Source of the DNA: an uncultured Dorea sp.
Lineage (GTDB): Bacteria; Bacillota; Clostridia; Lachnospirales; Lachnospiraceae
Assembly: GCA_934295165.1 (NCBI GenBank)
Contig: CAKRAT010000002.1
Location: 31,831-95,830, forward strand
Length of the DNA stretch: 64,000 bases
Direction of reading: 5' to 3'
In this document: positions 9,214 to 17,768 of the stretch, piece by piece
Numbering within the stretch: the stretch's first letter is position 1
Layout of the letters: the number at the start of each line of letters is the position of its first letter
Translations under genes and position numbers: made by a program
The notes under the pieces: generated by a model
Seen by the model: the letters and a program-made list of their open reading frames with translations, nothing else
The model's database searches: none
Told to the model about the DNA's origin: nothing

Positions 9214-10536
9214 CTAACCGATTCCTCCAAGTACAATTCCGAGAATCAGCACGATAAAACATACCGGAACATAAAAATATTTACATATTGTATAATAATG
9301 TTTCGTAAATGGTTTCTCTCTTCCGGTATTGACCTGTTTTTCCACGAATGCCTTTCCACATACCCAGAAGAACATGATACCTGCCAGTCCTGCTCCAAGC
9401 GGGCAGATATAGATAGACAATACGTCCATCCAGTCCGACACGATTCCCTGGATCAGAAGCGACACGATCGCTCCTACAATTCCCGTCAGTACACATGCCG
9501 GAACTCTCCCAAGCTTTAATTTTTCCTGTACCGTTGCGATCGGTGCTTCATACAGATTAATCAGCGAAGTCATACCCGCAAGCAATACCGCAACAAAGAA
9601 GATGATCGCAATCAGCCATCCACCCGGCATTCCTTTGATCAGATTCGGAAGGAAAATGAACAATAGTCCCGGTCCTCCCTGATTCAACTGTGCTCCCGTC
9701 GTTGCCATGGCCGGAATAATAATCAGTGCTGCAAGAATAGCTGCAACAGTATCAAAGAACGCAACTCTTCCTGCGGAAGCCGGGATGTCTTCTTCATCCG
9801 ACAGATAAGATCCATAGATCAGTGTTCCATTTCCCGCTACAGACAGAGAAAAGAATGCCTGGCCAAGTGCAAAGATCCACGTCGCCGGATCTGCAAATGC
9901 CTTTGGATCGACTCTGAAAATATAACGGTATCCTTCACTTGCTCCCGGCTGGAATCCAACATAGATTCCCAGAATTATGAACAATGCGAAGAATATCGGC
10001 ATCATGATCTTATTTGCTTTTTCAATACCGCTTCCAACACCTAACATCAGGATCAGCATACATGCCGCAAGCGCAAGTATCTGCCATATATTATTACCAA
10101 ATGCAGATGCCATCTTACCAAATGCTGCCCCAAATTCATCTACATTTTTCGGACGAAGTGTTGTTCCTGTAAATGTTCCGGCAGCGTATCGCAAGATCCA
10201 TCCCATTACAACCGTATAACCGATTGCCATAGCAAGTGAACCAAACACCGGGATCATGCCAAGTGCTTCCCCGGCTTTTCTCTTTCCTCTTTTCTCACAG
10301 GCGATTCCAAACGCATCGATCGGTCCTGCCTTTGCCGCACGCCCGAAACTCATCTCCCCGATTACACCTGTCGAACCGATCAGTATCACAAAGATAAAAT
10401 ACGGGATCAGAAATGAACCGCCTCCATATAGTGATACCCTGGTTGGAAACATCCAGATATTCCCCATTCCAACTGCTGAACCGATACAGGCACAGATGAA
10501 TCCCCATCTGCTGCTAAATGATTCTCTTTTATTCAT
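9214..10536 (-). CDS. Neurotransmitter:sodium symporter (NSS) family transporter
   Basis: 440 aa, about 11 membrane segments, the usual short bacterial form. The N-terminus MNKRESFSSRWGFICACIGSAVGMGNIWMFP contains the unwound TM1 substrate and sodium site (GSAVGMGNIWMFP) that defines the family, and TM6 has GQAFFSLSVAGNG. Bacterial members import amino acids such as tryptophan, tyrosine or leucine with Na+; the substrate here is not identified. GAGAGG precedes the ATG. A promoter is visible at 10630-10659 and an operator-like palindrome at 10600-10617. Confidence 0.9.
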   Translation of the reverse strand: MNKRESFSSRWGFICACIGSAVGMGNIWMFPTRVSLYGGGSFLIPYFIFVILIGSTGVIGEMSFGRAAKAGPIDAFGIACEKRGKRKAGEALGMIPVFGSLAMAIGYTVVMGWILRYAAGTFTGTTLRPKNVDEFGAAFGKMASAFGNNIWQILALAACMLILMLGVGSGIEKANKIMMPIFFALFIILGIYVGFQPGASEGYRYIFRVDPKAFADPATWIFALGQAFFSLSVAGNGTLIYGSYLSDEEDIPASAGRVAFFDTVAAILAALIIIPAMATTGAQLNQGGPGLLFIFLPNLIKGMPGGWLIAIIFFVAVLLAGMTSLINLYEAPIATVQEKLKLGRVPACVLTGIVGAIVSLLIQGIVSDWMDVLSIYICPLGAGLAGIMFFWVCGKAFVEKQVNTGREKPFTKHYYTICKYFYVPVCFIVLILGIVLGGIG

Positions 10537-10599
10537 GATTTTTCCTCTCCAGCCATGGGGACGGATATGTATGTTCTGTCCCTGCCGGCTCTAAATATT

Positions 10600-10617
10600 C
10601 CATACATGTATATATGG
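10600..10617 (-). promoter_or_regulatory. Operator-like 18-bp palindrome in the NSS leader
   Basis: CCATATATACATGTATGG on the minus strand is a near-perfect dyad (CCATA...TATGG) lying between the predicted -10 box and the start codon. It could be a repressor site; no cognate regulator is nearby. Confidence 0.3.
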
Positions 10618-10629
10618 TAGACTTTCTCT

Positions 10630-10659
10630 ATTTTAGCATGATTCATGCAGCACCGTCAA
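10630..10659 (-). promoter_or_regulatory. Predicted sigma-A promoter for the NSS gene
   Basis: TTGACG, an 18-bp spacer, then TAAAAT on the minus strand. The -35 box lies about 10 bp from the outer arm of long-hairpin copy 3. Confidence 0.6.
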
Positions 10660-10668
10660 AAACTTGTT

Positions 10669-11022
10669 TGCTATTGAATCATAATCACTGTGATACCGAA
10701 AGTGTGTTTACGGCTACACATAAAGGCTACAATTCCACTACTGAATTCATTATCATTGGCCTATCACGGCATGAGAAAGACTTGGTATCCTGTTGTGGGC
10801 GTATATAAAGCGATGATTAGAAGTTGTTAGGGTGCCAGAATTTTCGTTACCCGGAATATGTGTCACTGTTTAAGCCGAACGGCGAGTTTGACACATATTT
10901 CGGGTGCTTTTAGAAAATTCTGACACCCTTATAACTTCTTCATCGTGGAATCTTAGCCCGCAACAGGATAGCAAGTCTTTCTCATGGACCGGGGTAAACC
11001 ACGATGATGAACTCAATAGCAA
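10669..11022 (-). repeat. Long-hairpin intergenic element, copy 3, with side domain
   Basis: The outer arms TTGCTATTGA (10669-10678) and TCAATAGCAA (11013-11022) are perfect inverted repeats; the right arm abuts the sulfhydrylase stop codon at 11023-11025. Inside are a side domain (10690-10776, beginning GTGATACC and ending GGCCTATCACGGCATGAGA) and a 217-bp hairpin (10770-10986, CATGAGAAAGACTTG at the left, CAAGTCTTTCTCATG at the right). On the minus strand the apical motif is ACTCGCC-GTTC-GGCTTAAACAG. The hairpin stem is related to copy 1 but in inverted orientation. No T-run follows the stem, so it is not a textbook terminator. Short open frames inside are not supported as genes. Confidence 0.8.
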
Positions 11023-12306
11023 TTAAATCGCATCCAGCGCATTGGAAATATCCGCAATCAGATCCTCTTTATCCTCTAAGCCAAGACTGATACGGATCAA
11101 CTCAGCCGGTACTCCTGCTTCTTTTAACTGTTCATCCGTCATCTGTCTGTGTGTAGACGTTGCCGGATTCAGACAGCATGTTCTTGCATCCGCTACATGC
11201 GTTTCAATCGCGCCAAGCTTTAATGTCTTCATGAAGACCGAAGCCGCTTCTCTTCCACCTTTTAATCCAAAGGATACCACTCCGCATCCTCCGTTTGGAA
11301 GATATTTCTGCGCTCTTTCATAATATTTATCAGACGGAAGTCCAGAATAGTTTACATAAGCTACCTTCGGATGTGCTTCCAGAAATTCTGCGACTGCCTG
11401 TCCGTTCTCTACATGCTTCGGCATACGTACATGCAGGGATTCCAGTCCAAGATTTAAGATGAATGCATTCTGTGGTGACTGCATTGATCCGAAGTCACGC
11501 ATCAGCTGTGCGGTACATTTTGTAATAAATGCACCTTCCTTGCCGAATTTCTCCGCATATGTAATTCCATGATAGCTGTCATCCGGTGTGCAAAGTCCCG
11601 GATACTTCTCTGCATGAGCCATCCAGTCAAAGTTACCGCTGTCTACGATTGCTCCGCCAAGTGCAGCTCCGTGACCGTCCATATATTTTGTAGTCGAATG
11701 TGTTACAATATCTGCTCCCCATTCGATTGGTCTACAGTTGACCGGTGTCGGGAATGTGTTATCTACGATAAGCGGCACACCGTGTGCATGTGCCACTTTG
11801 GCAAATAATTCAATATCCAGTACAGTCAGTGCCGGGTTCGCAATCGTCTCTCCGAACATTACTTTCGTATTCGGCTTAAATACTTCATTTAACTCTTCTT
11901 CTGTCGCATCCGGTGAAACAAATGTTACATCGATTCCCATCTTTCTCATCGTTACATCGATCAGGTTAAAGGTTCCTCCGTAAATAGAGGAAGATGCTAC
12001 GATATGATCTCCGCATTCACAGATATTGAACAGTGCGAAGAAGTTCGCTGCCTGTCCGGATGAAGTCAACATTGCTGCCGTTCCGCCTTCCATCTCTGCA
12101 ATCTTGGCTGCTACTGTGTCATTGGTCGGATTCTGAAGTCTGGAATAAAAATATCCTGACGCTTCCAGATCAAATAATTTTCCCATGTCCTCGCTGGTTG
12201 CATATTTGAATGTTGTGGACTGTACGATCGGGATCTGTCTTGGTTCTCCGTTTCCAGGAGTATAGCCTCCCTGTACACATTTGGTTCCGATTCTGTATTC
12301 GCTCAT
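11023..12306 (-). CDS. metY: O-acetylhomoserine aminocarboxypropyltransferase (sulfhydrylase)
   Basis: A PLP enzyme of the Cys/Met metabolism family that makes homocysteine from O-acetylhomoserine and sulfide, giving direct sulfhydrylation to methionine. The start is set at 12306 (MSEYRIGTKCVQGGY) because AAGGAGG lies upstream; an in-frame ATG 23 codons earlier has no such site. The 427-aa length fits the family. Visible signatures are YSRLQNPT near the N-terminus, the PLP-lysine region VTHSTTKYMDGHG (Lys about residue 210) and LNPATSTHRQM near the C-terminus. The gene stands alone between two long-hairpin elements. A dyad near its transcription start may be a sulfur-responsive operator. Confidence 0.92.
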   Translation of the reverse strand: MSEYRIGTKCVQGGYTPGNGEPRQIPIVQSTTFKYATSEDMGKLFDLEASGYFYSRLQNPTNDTVAAKIAEMEGGTAAMLTSSGQAANFFALFNICECGDHIVASSSIYGGTFNLIDVTMRKMGIDVTFVSPDATEEELNEVFKPNTKVMFGETIANPALTVLDIELFAKVAHAHGVPLIVDNTFPTPVNCRPIEWGADIVTHSTTKYMDGHGAALGGAIVDSGNFDWMAHAEKYPGLCTPDDSYHGITYAEKFGKEGAFITKCTAQLMRDFGSMQSPQNAFILNLGLESLHVRMPKHVENGQAVAEFLEAHPKVAYVNYSGLPSDKYYERAQKYLPNGGCGVVSFGLKGGREAASVFMKTLKLGAIETHVADARTCCLNPATSTHRQMTDEQLKEAGVPAELIRISLGLEDKEDLIADISNALDAI

Positions 12307-12350
12307 GAATTTACCTCCTTGGTGCATGCTTTTTATGCATCTTTCAAAAC

Positions 12351-12365
12351 ATACCTTTTTAGTAT
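12351..12365 (-). promoter_or_regulatory. Dyad upstream of the sulfhydrylase gene
   Basis: ATACC-N5-AGTAT (plus-strand reading) is a short dyad 45-60 bp before the start codon, in the expected promoter region. Rrf2/CymR-type repressors of sulfur genes bind similar AT-rich dyads, but the match is only suggestive. Confidence 0.25.
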
Positions 12366-12392
12366 ACTTTAGCACTATGCGTTTGGAATTTC

Positions 12393-12840
12393 AAGTTTCT
12401 ATTTAATCAATCATGGTGGCTGCCACCGGTCGGAATAAAACTACAAGGTCCCAGCCTGTGCTGACTCCAACATGGGGAAATTCTAAAGCAAAAAAGTTGA
12501 CCTAAAAACGAGCTCACAAAAAATCCAAACTCGACATTCGTCTCAAACAGTGAATTTTTTGTGAGCAAACGGTCAACTTTTTTACTTAAGAATTACCAAC
12601 CATGAGTCCGTATGCACAGGCTGGGACCTTGTAGTTTTATTCCTGAGGTTTTCGCATGCCCTAATAATTAAACAGAGGAACCGTAACCGTTGTGATACCA
12701 GAAGTGTACGAAAAAGCCGGAAAATCAATGGTTTCACCACAACTTCCCGGCTACACAACGGCTACAATCCCTCTATTGAATTCATTGTCATTGGCCAATC
12801 ACGACATGAGAGGCCACGATGATGAACTAAATAGAAACTT
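12393..12840 (-). repeat. Long-hairpin intergenic element, copy 4, with side domain
   Basis: The outer arms AAGTTTCTATTTAATCA (from 12393) and its near-complement ending at 12840 bound the element and continue inward to CATGGTGG/CCACGATG. A 212-bp hairpin fills 12432-12643 (GGAATAAAACTACAAGG at the left, CCTTGTAGTTTTATTCC at the right). Its tip on the plus strand reads ACTCGAC-ATTC-GTCTCAAACAG. A side domain follows at 12692-12811, clearly related to that of copy 3 (GTGATACC, CGGCTACACA, GGCTACAAT, GAATTCATT, ATCACGACATGAGA), but it lies on the other side of the hairpin. The right arm touches the stop codon (12840-12842) of the heptad-repeat protein gene. Confidence 0.78.
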
Positions 12841-15320
12841 TACTCAATCGCATCTGTTTCTATCACAAATTTCACATTACCATCCATCGCTTTATCCTTA
12901 CCGCTGAATGTGTTATATCTGCAATCTTCTGATGTCAGCACATCAATTCTGTCGAGTACGTCACCGAGTTCATCTTCTACTGTACTCTTTAACTTGCTTG
13001 TTCCTTCTTTATCGAATTTTGCCATACCTTCTGCAAGTTCTTTTGCACCTGACTGGAGTTCGGAAGCTCCGCTTCTGAGCGCACTGCTGTTAGCTGCAAG
13101 TGTTGCAGATCCGGAAGACATCTGGCTTCCCAGTGTGTTCAGTCCGCTTGCCAGCTGATTGGTTCCACTCTGGAGTGTATTGACACCGGCTACTAATGTC
13201 GGACTGCTGGCTTTCAGTTTGTTTGCACCGCTTACCAGTGAATTATTGTAAGCACTTAACTGGGCGAATCCTTTATTCAGTGCTGTAATTCCCTGGATTG
13301 CTGTCGGGAACTGGGCAGACGTTGCAGTGTTCAGTGTTGCCAGATTACTGTGCAGTGTTCCGATCGCACTGTTCAGTCCCTGCATACCTGCATTCAACTG
13401 ATCCACACTTCCTGTCAGCGTGCTTAACTCTCCAGCCTGTGCAAGAACACCTTCTGCATCTTCAATACTCTTAAGCTGCTTTTGTAATTCCGGAAGTGAT
13501 TCTTCTAATTCTTTGGCAGATGTCTGTAACGTAGCTGCATTTGTCAGAATCGTTGCAGCTCCTGCTCTTAATGAATCTACATCAATCGCCGGCATCTGTG
13601 AAGTATCAATACCTGTTAACTCTTTGATATTCTGTACGGAATCCGTAGAAGCTTTTGCTGTCTTCAATGCGCTGATCGAACTCTGTAATTGTTTTGCTTC
13701 TTCTGAATTCTTATCTGAGATGCCTGCATACTTCGATTCCAGAGCACTTATAGATGCTGCGATCGAATCGGAACTGTTCTTTGCGGTTGTCTTTGCTGCC
13801 TTAATCGTCTGATTATCAGAAGCAACCACATCATTGATATTCTTACATGCATTCTCCAATGTTGTCTGAGCTGCATCAATATTGTTCATGGCTCCCTGCA
13901 TACTGCTCAATGTCTGAGCGATTGTTGTAAGTGGTGCTTCGATGCCTGTTGTAAGTGTTCCGTTTAATGCTTTCGTTTCTGCCATCAGTGTATTTCCGGT
14001 CGTTACCATAGAATTTACCTGAGACATCAGACCCTTTACTTCTTCTGTTCCAAGTGCTGCTTTCATCTGTGCAGTTCCTGCCGCCAGAGCCTTCGATGCT
14101 GCCTGAAGGTCTTCTGTTGTTTCACCCTCACCGTCTGTTGCAGCTTCAAGCTGTGAGATCGCACTCTGTACCTGCTTCAGTCCTGTACTTAACTGTGTCA
14201 GCTGTGAAGCTCCTGCTGCCAGCTGTTTCTCGCCGTCTACATAACTGCTCACACCATCGGCCAGCGTATTCACACCGCTTGTATAATCCTGCACACCTTT
14301 GACAACCTTATTCACACCATTCACATATTCTGTAACACTGCCACTCAGTTCTCCGTTCGATCCAAGGTATTTCTGGATGCCCGCATTCAATGTGTCTACA
14401 CCTTCTGTATAACTGTTCACACCATCGGCCAGTGTACCTGCACCGTCTGCCAGTGTGCCAGAACCGCTTACTAACTCAAGTGCCGCATCTTCCAGATCAT
14501 CCAATGCTGTCTGCAGATCGTCTACATTCACCATACTGTCCATATCCAGATCATCTAACAGATCGGATAATGCAACCGTATAAGTAGAAGACATTGTAAA
14601 ATCTGTCACATCTGCTTCGATACTTATGCTTTCCGGAATCGTTACTTTATCGCTTTCCTCACTGCTTAAGTTCAGACTGTCCTTTAATCCTGGCATTCCG
14701 AATCCGACTACAATATTCTTATTCCCATCAGAAATGATCTTGCCGTTATCGATCGTTACATTACTGAAAGTCTCATTCGGAAGGATCATACCTGTCATCA
14801 TGACGAACGGTGTATATACTTCTGTATCTTTTCCATCTACAGATACCGTCCTTTTCTCTTTATTCTTATAGTCTACCGTAATCTTCAGATGACCACTCTT
14901 TCCCTTTAATTCCGACGGCTTCATCTGTTTTCCGTCCAGATAATATTTCAGCTTTACAGATACCGGAAGTTTCTTATCTGTCGTTCCCTGATAATAGATA
15001 TCATCACCGTCTGTCGACCATGTGAGTTTATCTCCGTCTGCTGTATATTCTTCGTCACCTTTTACATTCTTGATATCACTCAGTGTGCTCTCATCTTCCA
15101 GATCTCCGGATACGCTTCCTGAATTTTTAAGCCAGTTGGATACTGTTACTTTGTCTGCCTTTCCGCCCGCCTTTGCATTTACATATACGGTTTCTTCTTT
15201 ATATACATCACTGTCTGATGTTCCACTTGCTGCGAAAGCCGGTGTCACACCCATCATCAGTGACATTCCGACTGCTACAGATGCTGCAACTTTTCGTTTC
15301 ATTTTTCTGTTCTTATTCAT
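12840..15320 (-). CDS. Secreted xxxLxxG heptad-repeat protein, partner of the MMPL exporter
   Basis: The start is taken at 15320 (MNKNRKMKRK) since GGAAGCAGG lies upstream; the earlier in-frame ATG lacks a ribosome site. The 826-aa protein has a Sec signal peptide (to about AFAASG), an N-terminal beta-rich domain (about 35-260) and a long coiled-coil-like region of x-x-x-L-x-x-G heptads (LADGAGTLADGVNSY, LQSGTNQLASGLNTL, LRSGASELQSGAKEL). This is typical of YhgE/Pip-related exporter partners. I see no C-terminal membrane anchor. It is 72 bp downstream of the MMPL gene and presumably acts with it outside the membrane. The transported substrate is unknown. Confidence 0.82.
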   Translation of the reverse strand: MNKNRKMKRKVAASVAVGMSLMMGVTPAFAASGTSDSDVYKEETVYVNAKAGGKADKVTVSNWLKNSGSVSGDLEDESTLSDIKNVKGDEEYTADGDKLTWSTDGDDIYYQGTTDKKLPVSVKLKYYLDGKQMKPSELKGKSGHLKITVDYKNKEKRTVSVDGKDTEVYTPFVMMTGMILPNETFSNVTIDNGKIISDGNKNIVVGFGMPGLKDSLNLSSEESDKVTIPESISIEADVTDFTMSSTYTVALSDLLDDLDMDSMVNVDDLQTALDDLEDAALELVSGSGTLADGAGTLADGVNSYTEGVDTLNAGIQKYLGSNGELSGSVTEYVNGVNKVVKGVQDYTSGVNTLADGVSSYVDGEKQLAAGASQLTQLSTGLKQVQSAISQLEAATDGEGETTEDLQAASKALAAGTAQMKAALGTEEVKGLMSQVNSMVTTGNTLMAETKALNGTLTTGIEAPLTTIAQTLSSMQGAMNNIDAAQTTLENACKNINDVVASDNQTIKAAKTTAKNSSDSIAASISALESKYAGISDKNSEEAKQLQSSISALKTAKASTDSVQNIKELTGIDTSQMPAIDVDSLRAGAATILTNAATLQTSAKELEESLPELQKQLKSIEDAEGVLAQAGELSTLTGSVDQLNAGMQGLNSAIGTLHSNLATLNTATSAQFPTAIQGITALNKGFAQLSAYNNSLVSGANKLKASSPTLVAGVNTLQSGTNQLASGLNTLGSQMSSGSATLAANSSALRSGASELQSGAKELAEGMAKFDKEGTSKLKSTVEDELGDVLDRIDVLTSEDCRYNTFSGKDKAMDGNVKFVIETDAIE

Positions 15321-15392
15321 AATTCCTGCTTCCTTTCTTATTATCATGATTTGTTTTTATCATGACTTGTTTTATGGATTGTTAATAACAGG

Positions 15393-17492
15393 TTACTTTG
15401 CTTCACTTGTCTGTGCCTTTGCCTTCTTGCCAAGAAATCCCATCGATGTCTTGCAGATTAATTTGTCAAATATCATGAACATTGCCGGTAATACCAGAAG
15501 CACGACTACCATACTGATAATGGCTCCTCTTGCAAGCAATGTACAGATCGAACCGATCATCTCAACCTGAGAGTAGCAGGCAACTCCGAATGTTGCGGCG
15601 AAGAAGCTTAAGCCACTGCTGATGCTAGACGGCATACTCGTTTTATGTGCAATGCTGATTGCTTCCATCTTGTCTTTTCCAAGGCTTCGTTCTTTCTGAT
15701 ATCTCGTCGTCATCAGGATCGCATAGTCAACGGTTGCTCCTAACTGGATCGCACCGATAACGATACTTGCCACGAACGGAAGACTGATTCCCTGATAATA
15801 CGGGATTGCCATATTGATCATGATTGCAAATTCGATAACCGCTACCAGGATCACCGGCAGTGAGATCGATTTGAAAATAATCAGGATGATGATAAATATT
15901 GCTGCGATTGAAATAATATTTACATTAACCAGATCGACATCTGTAACATCCTGCAGGTCTTTCATCAGAGGTGCTTCTCCGATAACCATTCCCGATTTAT
16001 CATAAGATTTTACGATCTTATCTATCTTTTTGATCTGTGCATTTACCGGATCTGTTGCAGATTCATATTTTGTACTTACAAATGCAAGTTCATAATCATC
16101 ACTCTGCAGCATCTTACGGACATCCTTTGGAATCATAGAATCCGGTACACTAGGCCCGATCAGTGAACTCATGCTGATGGTCCATTTTACACCTTTTACT
16201 TTGTCGATTTCCTTGAACATCTTCTGCTTATCTTTTGCACTCATGTTCTTATCCATCATGATGATGTGCATGTTACTTGTACCGAAGTCATCTTTTACTT
16301 TTTTGATCGATACATTACTGTCCAGTGTTGCAGGTAATGAATCTGCAATGTTGTAATAGATCTTTGTATGATTATTACCGTAAACTGCCGGAAGTAACAA
16401 TACAAGGAATGCTACGATCCATACTTTATAATGTTTTGTGATAAAGGTCGATGGGCGGTCCATATTACTTAAGAGCAGTTTGTGTCTTGTCTTTTCAATT
16501 GGTTTGTCGAATACAAGGATCAGTGCCGGCAGGATCGTTACGCAACAGATAACGCCGATCACAACACCTTTCGCCATTACAATACCAAGGTCACGTCCGA
16601 GTGCAAATGTCATAACACACAGTGCGATGAATCCGGCTACGGTCGTAACAGAACTTCCGACAACTGATTTAAATGTGTTGGCAATTGCATGCCCCATCGC
16701 TCTTTCTTTCTCGCCCGGGAATCTCTTCTTATTCTCCTCATAACTATTCAGAAGGAAGATGGAATAATCCATCGTTACACCGAGCTGCAGGACGGCTGTC
16801 AGTGCCTGTGTAATATAAGAAGTTTCACCAAGTATAATATTGCTTCCCAGATTATACAGGATCGCAAGTCCGATACTTAACAGGAACAGGAACGGAACTA
16901 CAAATGAGCCTGATGTAATCTCCAGTACAACCAGACTTAACAGTGCAGCAATCACTACATAGATTGGAAGTTCTTTCATTGCGATATTCTTAATATCAGT
17001 AACGATACCTGTCATACCGCTGATAAAGCACTGCTTATTCGCGATCTTACGAAGCTGCGTCAGTGCTTCCATGGAATTGTCGGATGATGTCGTATCGTCG
17101 AACAATACCAGCATCATCGTTGCATCACCATTGATAAATGCTTTTCTAATATCTTTCGGGATCATTTCCGTTGGAAGGCTGATGTCCGCCACATCGTCAT
17201 ACCAGAGTACATCCTGTACATGTGGTACTTTTTCGAATTCTTTTTCCAGCTTCTGTACGTCCTTCATATCCATGTTCTCGACTGCGACCATGGAGAACGC
17301 ACCCATTCCAAATTCATCTACCAGTATATCCTGTCCTTTTACCGTCTCCAGGTGATCCGGCAGGTAACTCAGCAGGTCATAATTTACTTTTGTCTTTGCT
17401 ATACCGATTATCGATGGGACAATTAATAAAACTCCGATTATCAACATCAGTATTCTGTGTCTGGCAATCCATTTGCCAACTTTGACCATCAT
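15393..17492 (-). CDS. MMPL/RND-superfamily exporter
   Basis: About 699 aa with the two-fold RND layout: TM1 (RHRILMLIIGVLLIVPSIIG), an external domain, five to six helices, then a second copy starting WIVAFLVLLLPAVYG. The signature regions TMDYSIFLLNSYEENK and ATVDYAILMTTRYQ correspond to the Asp-Tyr pairs of TM4 and TM10 that carry proton relay in MmpL proteins. The start is ambiguous within ATG-GAA-ATG-ATG; GAGGAG fits the ATG at 17492 best. It forms an operon with the following heptad-repeat protein. A promoter and an overlapping dyad lie upstream. Lipid or amphiphile export is the family role; substrate unknown. Confidence 0.88.
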   Translation of the reverse strand: MMVKVGKWIARHRILMLIIGVLLIVPSIIGIAKTKVNYDLLSYLPDHLETVKGQDILVDEFGMGAFSMVAVENMDMKDVQKLEKEFEKVPHVQDVLWYDDVADISLPTEMIPKDIRKAFINGDATMMLVLFDDTTSSDNSMEALTQLRKIANKQCFISGMTGIVTDIKNIAMKELPIYVVIAALLSLVVLEITSGSFVVPFLFLLSIGLAILYNLGSNIILGETSYITQALTAVLQLGVTMDYSIFLLNSYEENKKRFPGEKERAMGHAIANTFKSVVGSSVTTVAGFIALCVMTFALGRDLGIVMAKGVVIGVICCVTILPALILVFDKPIEKTRHKLLLSNMDRPSTFITKHYKVWIVAFLVLLLPAVYGNNHTKIYYNIADSLPATLDSNVSIKKVKDDFGTSNMHIIMMDKNMSAKDKQKMFKEIDKVKGVKWTISMSSLIGPSVPDSMIPKDVRKMLQSDDYELAFVSTKYESATDPVNAQIKKIDKIVKSYDKSGMVIGEAPLMKDLQDVTDVDLVNVNIISIAAIFIIILIIFKSISLPVILVAVIEFAIMINMAIPYYQGISLPFVASIVIGAIQLGATVDYAILMTTRYQKERSLGKDKMEAISIAHKTSMPSSISSGLSFFAATFGVACYSQVEMIGSICTLLARGAIISMVVVLLVLPAMFMIFDKLICKTSMGFLGKKAKAQTSEAK

Positions 17493-17526
17493 TTCCATCT
17501 CCTCTTGTTTTCTTTATGCATATCTT

Positions 17527-17554
17527 ATTATAATCAAAAATGACCATCAGTCAA
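17527..17554 (-). promoter_or_regulatory. MMPL operon promoter with overlapping dyad
   Basis: TTGACT, 16-bp spacer, TATAAT on the minus strand. The -35 box is embedded in TGACTGATGGTCA, a TGAC-N5-GTCA dyad of the sort bound by TetR-type repressors. No regulator gene is adjacent. Confidence 0.6.
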
Positions 17555-17585
17555 TATTTTATTTGAATTATTTTTATTTCATTGG

Positions 17586-17611
17586 AAATCCTTATCCGTA
17601 ATATTATAAGG
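17586..17611. repeat. Short inverted repeat upstream of the MMPL promoter
   Basis: AATCCTTAT and ATAAGGATT flank a short AT-rich spacer. It lies between the MMPL promoter and the terminator of the upstream transporter; it could be an operator or a weak hairpin. Confidence 0.35.
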
Positions 17612-17637
17612 ATTAGGAACTTTCATCCAATAGTGAC

Positions 17638-17655
17638 GTGCGCCGCAAGGCGCAC
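17638..17655. repeat. GC-rich hairpin with GCAA tetraloop
   Basis: GTGCGCC-GCAA-GGCGCAC is a perfect 7-bp stem capped by a GNRA-type loop, directly beside the terminator at 17658-17701. It has no T-run of its own. Confidence 0.45.
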
Positions 17656-17657
17656 AT

Positions 17658-17701
17658 AAAAATACACAGGATACTGCACTGGCAATATCCTGTGTATTTT
17701 T
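17658..17701 (-). terminator. Intrinsic terminator after the BASS transporter gene
   Basis: A perfect 16-bp stem (AAAAATACACAGGATA with its complement) and a short loop, giving a U-run on the minus strand. It lies about 70 bp beyond the stop codon. Confidence 0.8.
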
Positions 17702-17768
17702 ATACTTTATCATTCAATTTTCCGACGGAGAACATTCCGGAGAACAGCCTCCATTTTTTGTCTCTCAA

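Noticed and set aside
10614-10808. 64-aa open frame on plus
   Set aside because: It spans a promoter region and the side domain of copy 3; no ribosome site or protein-like composition.
12692-12907. 71-aa open frame on plus
   Set aside because: It covers the side domain of copy 4 and runs antisense into the heptad-repeat gene.
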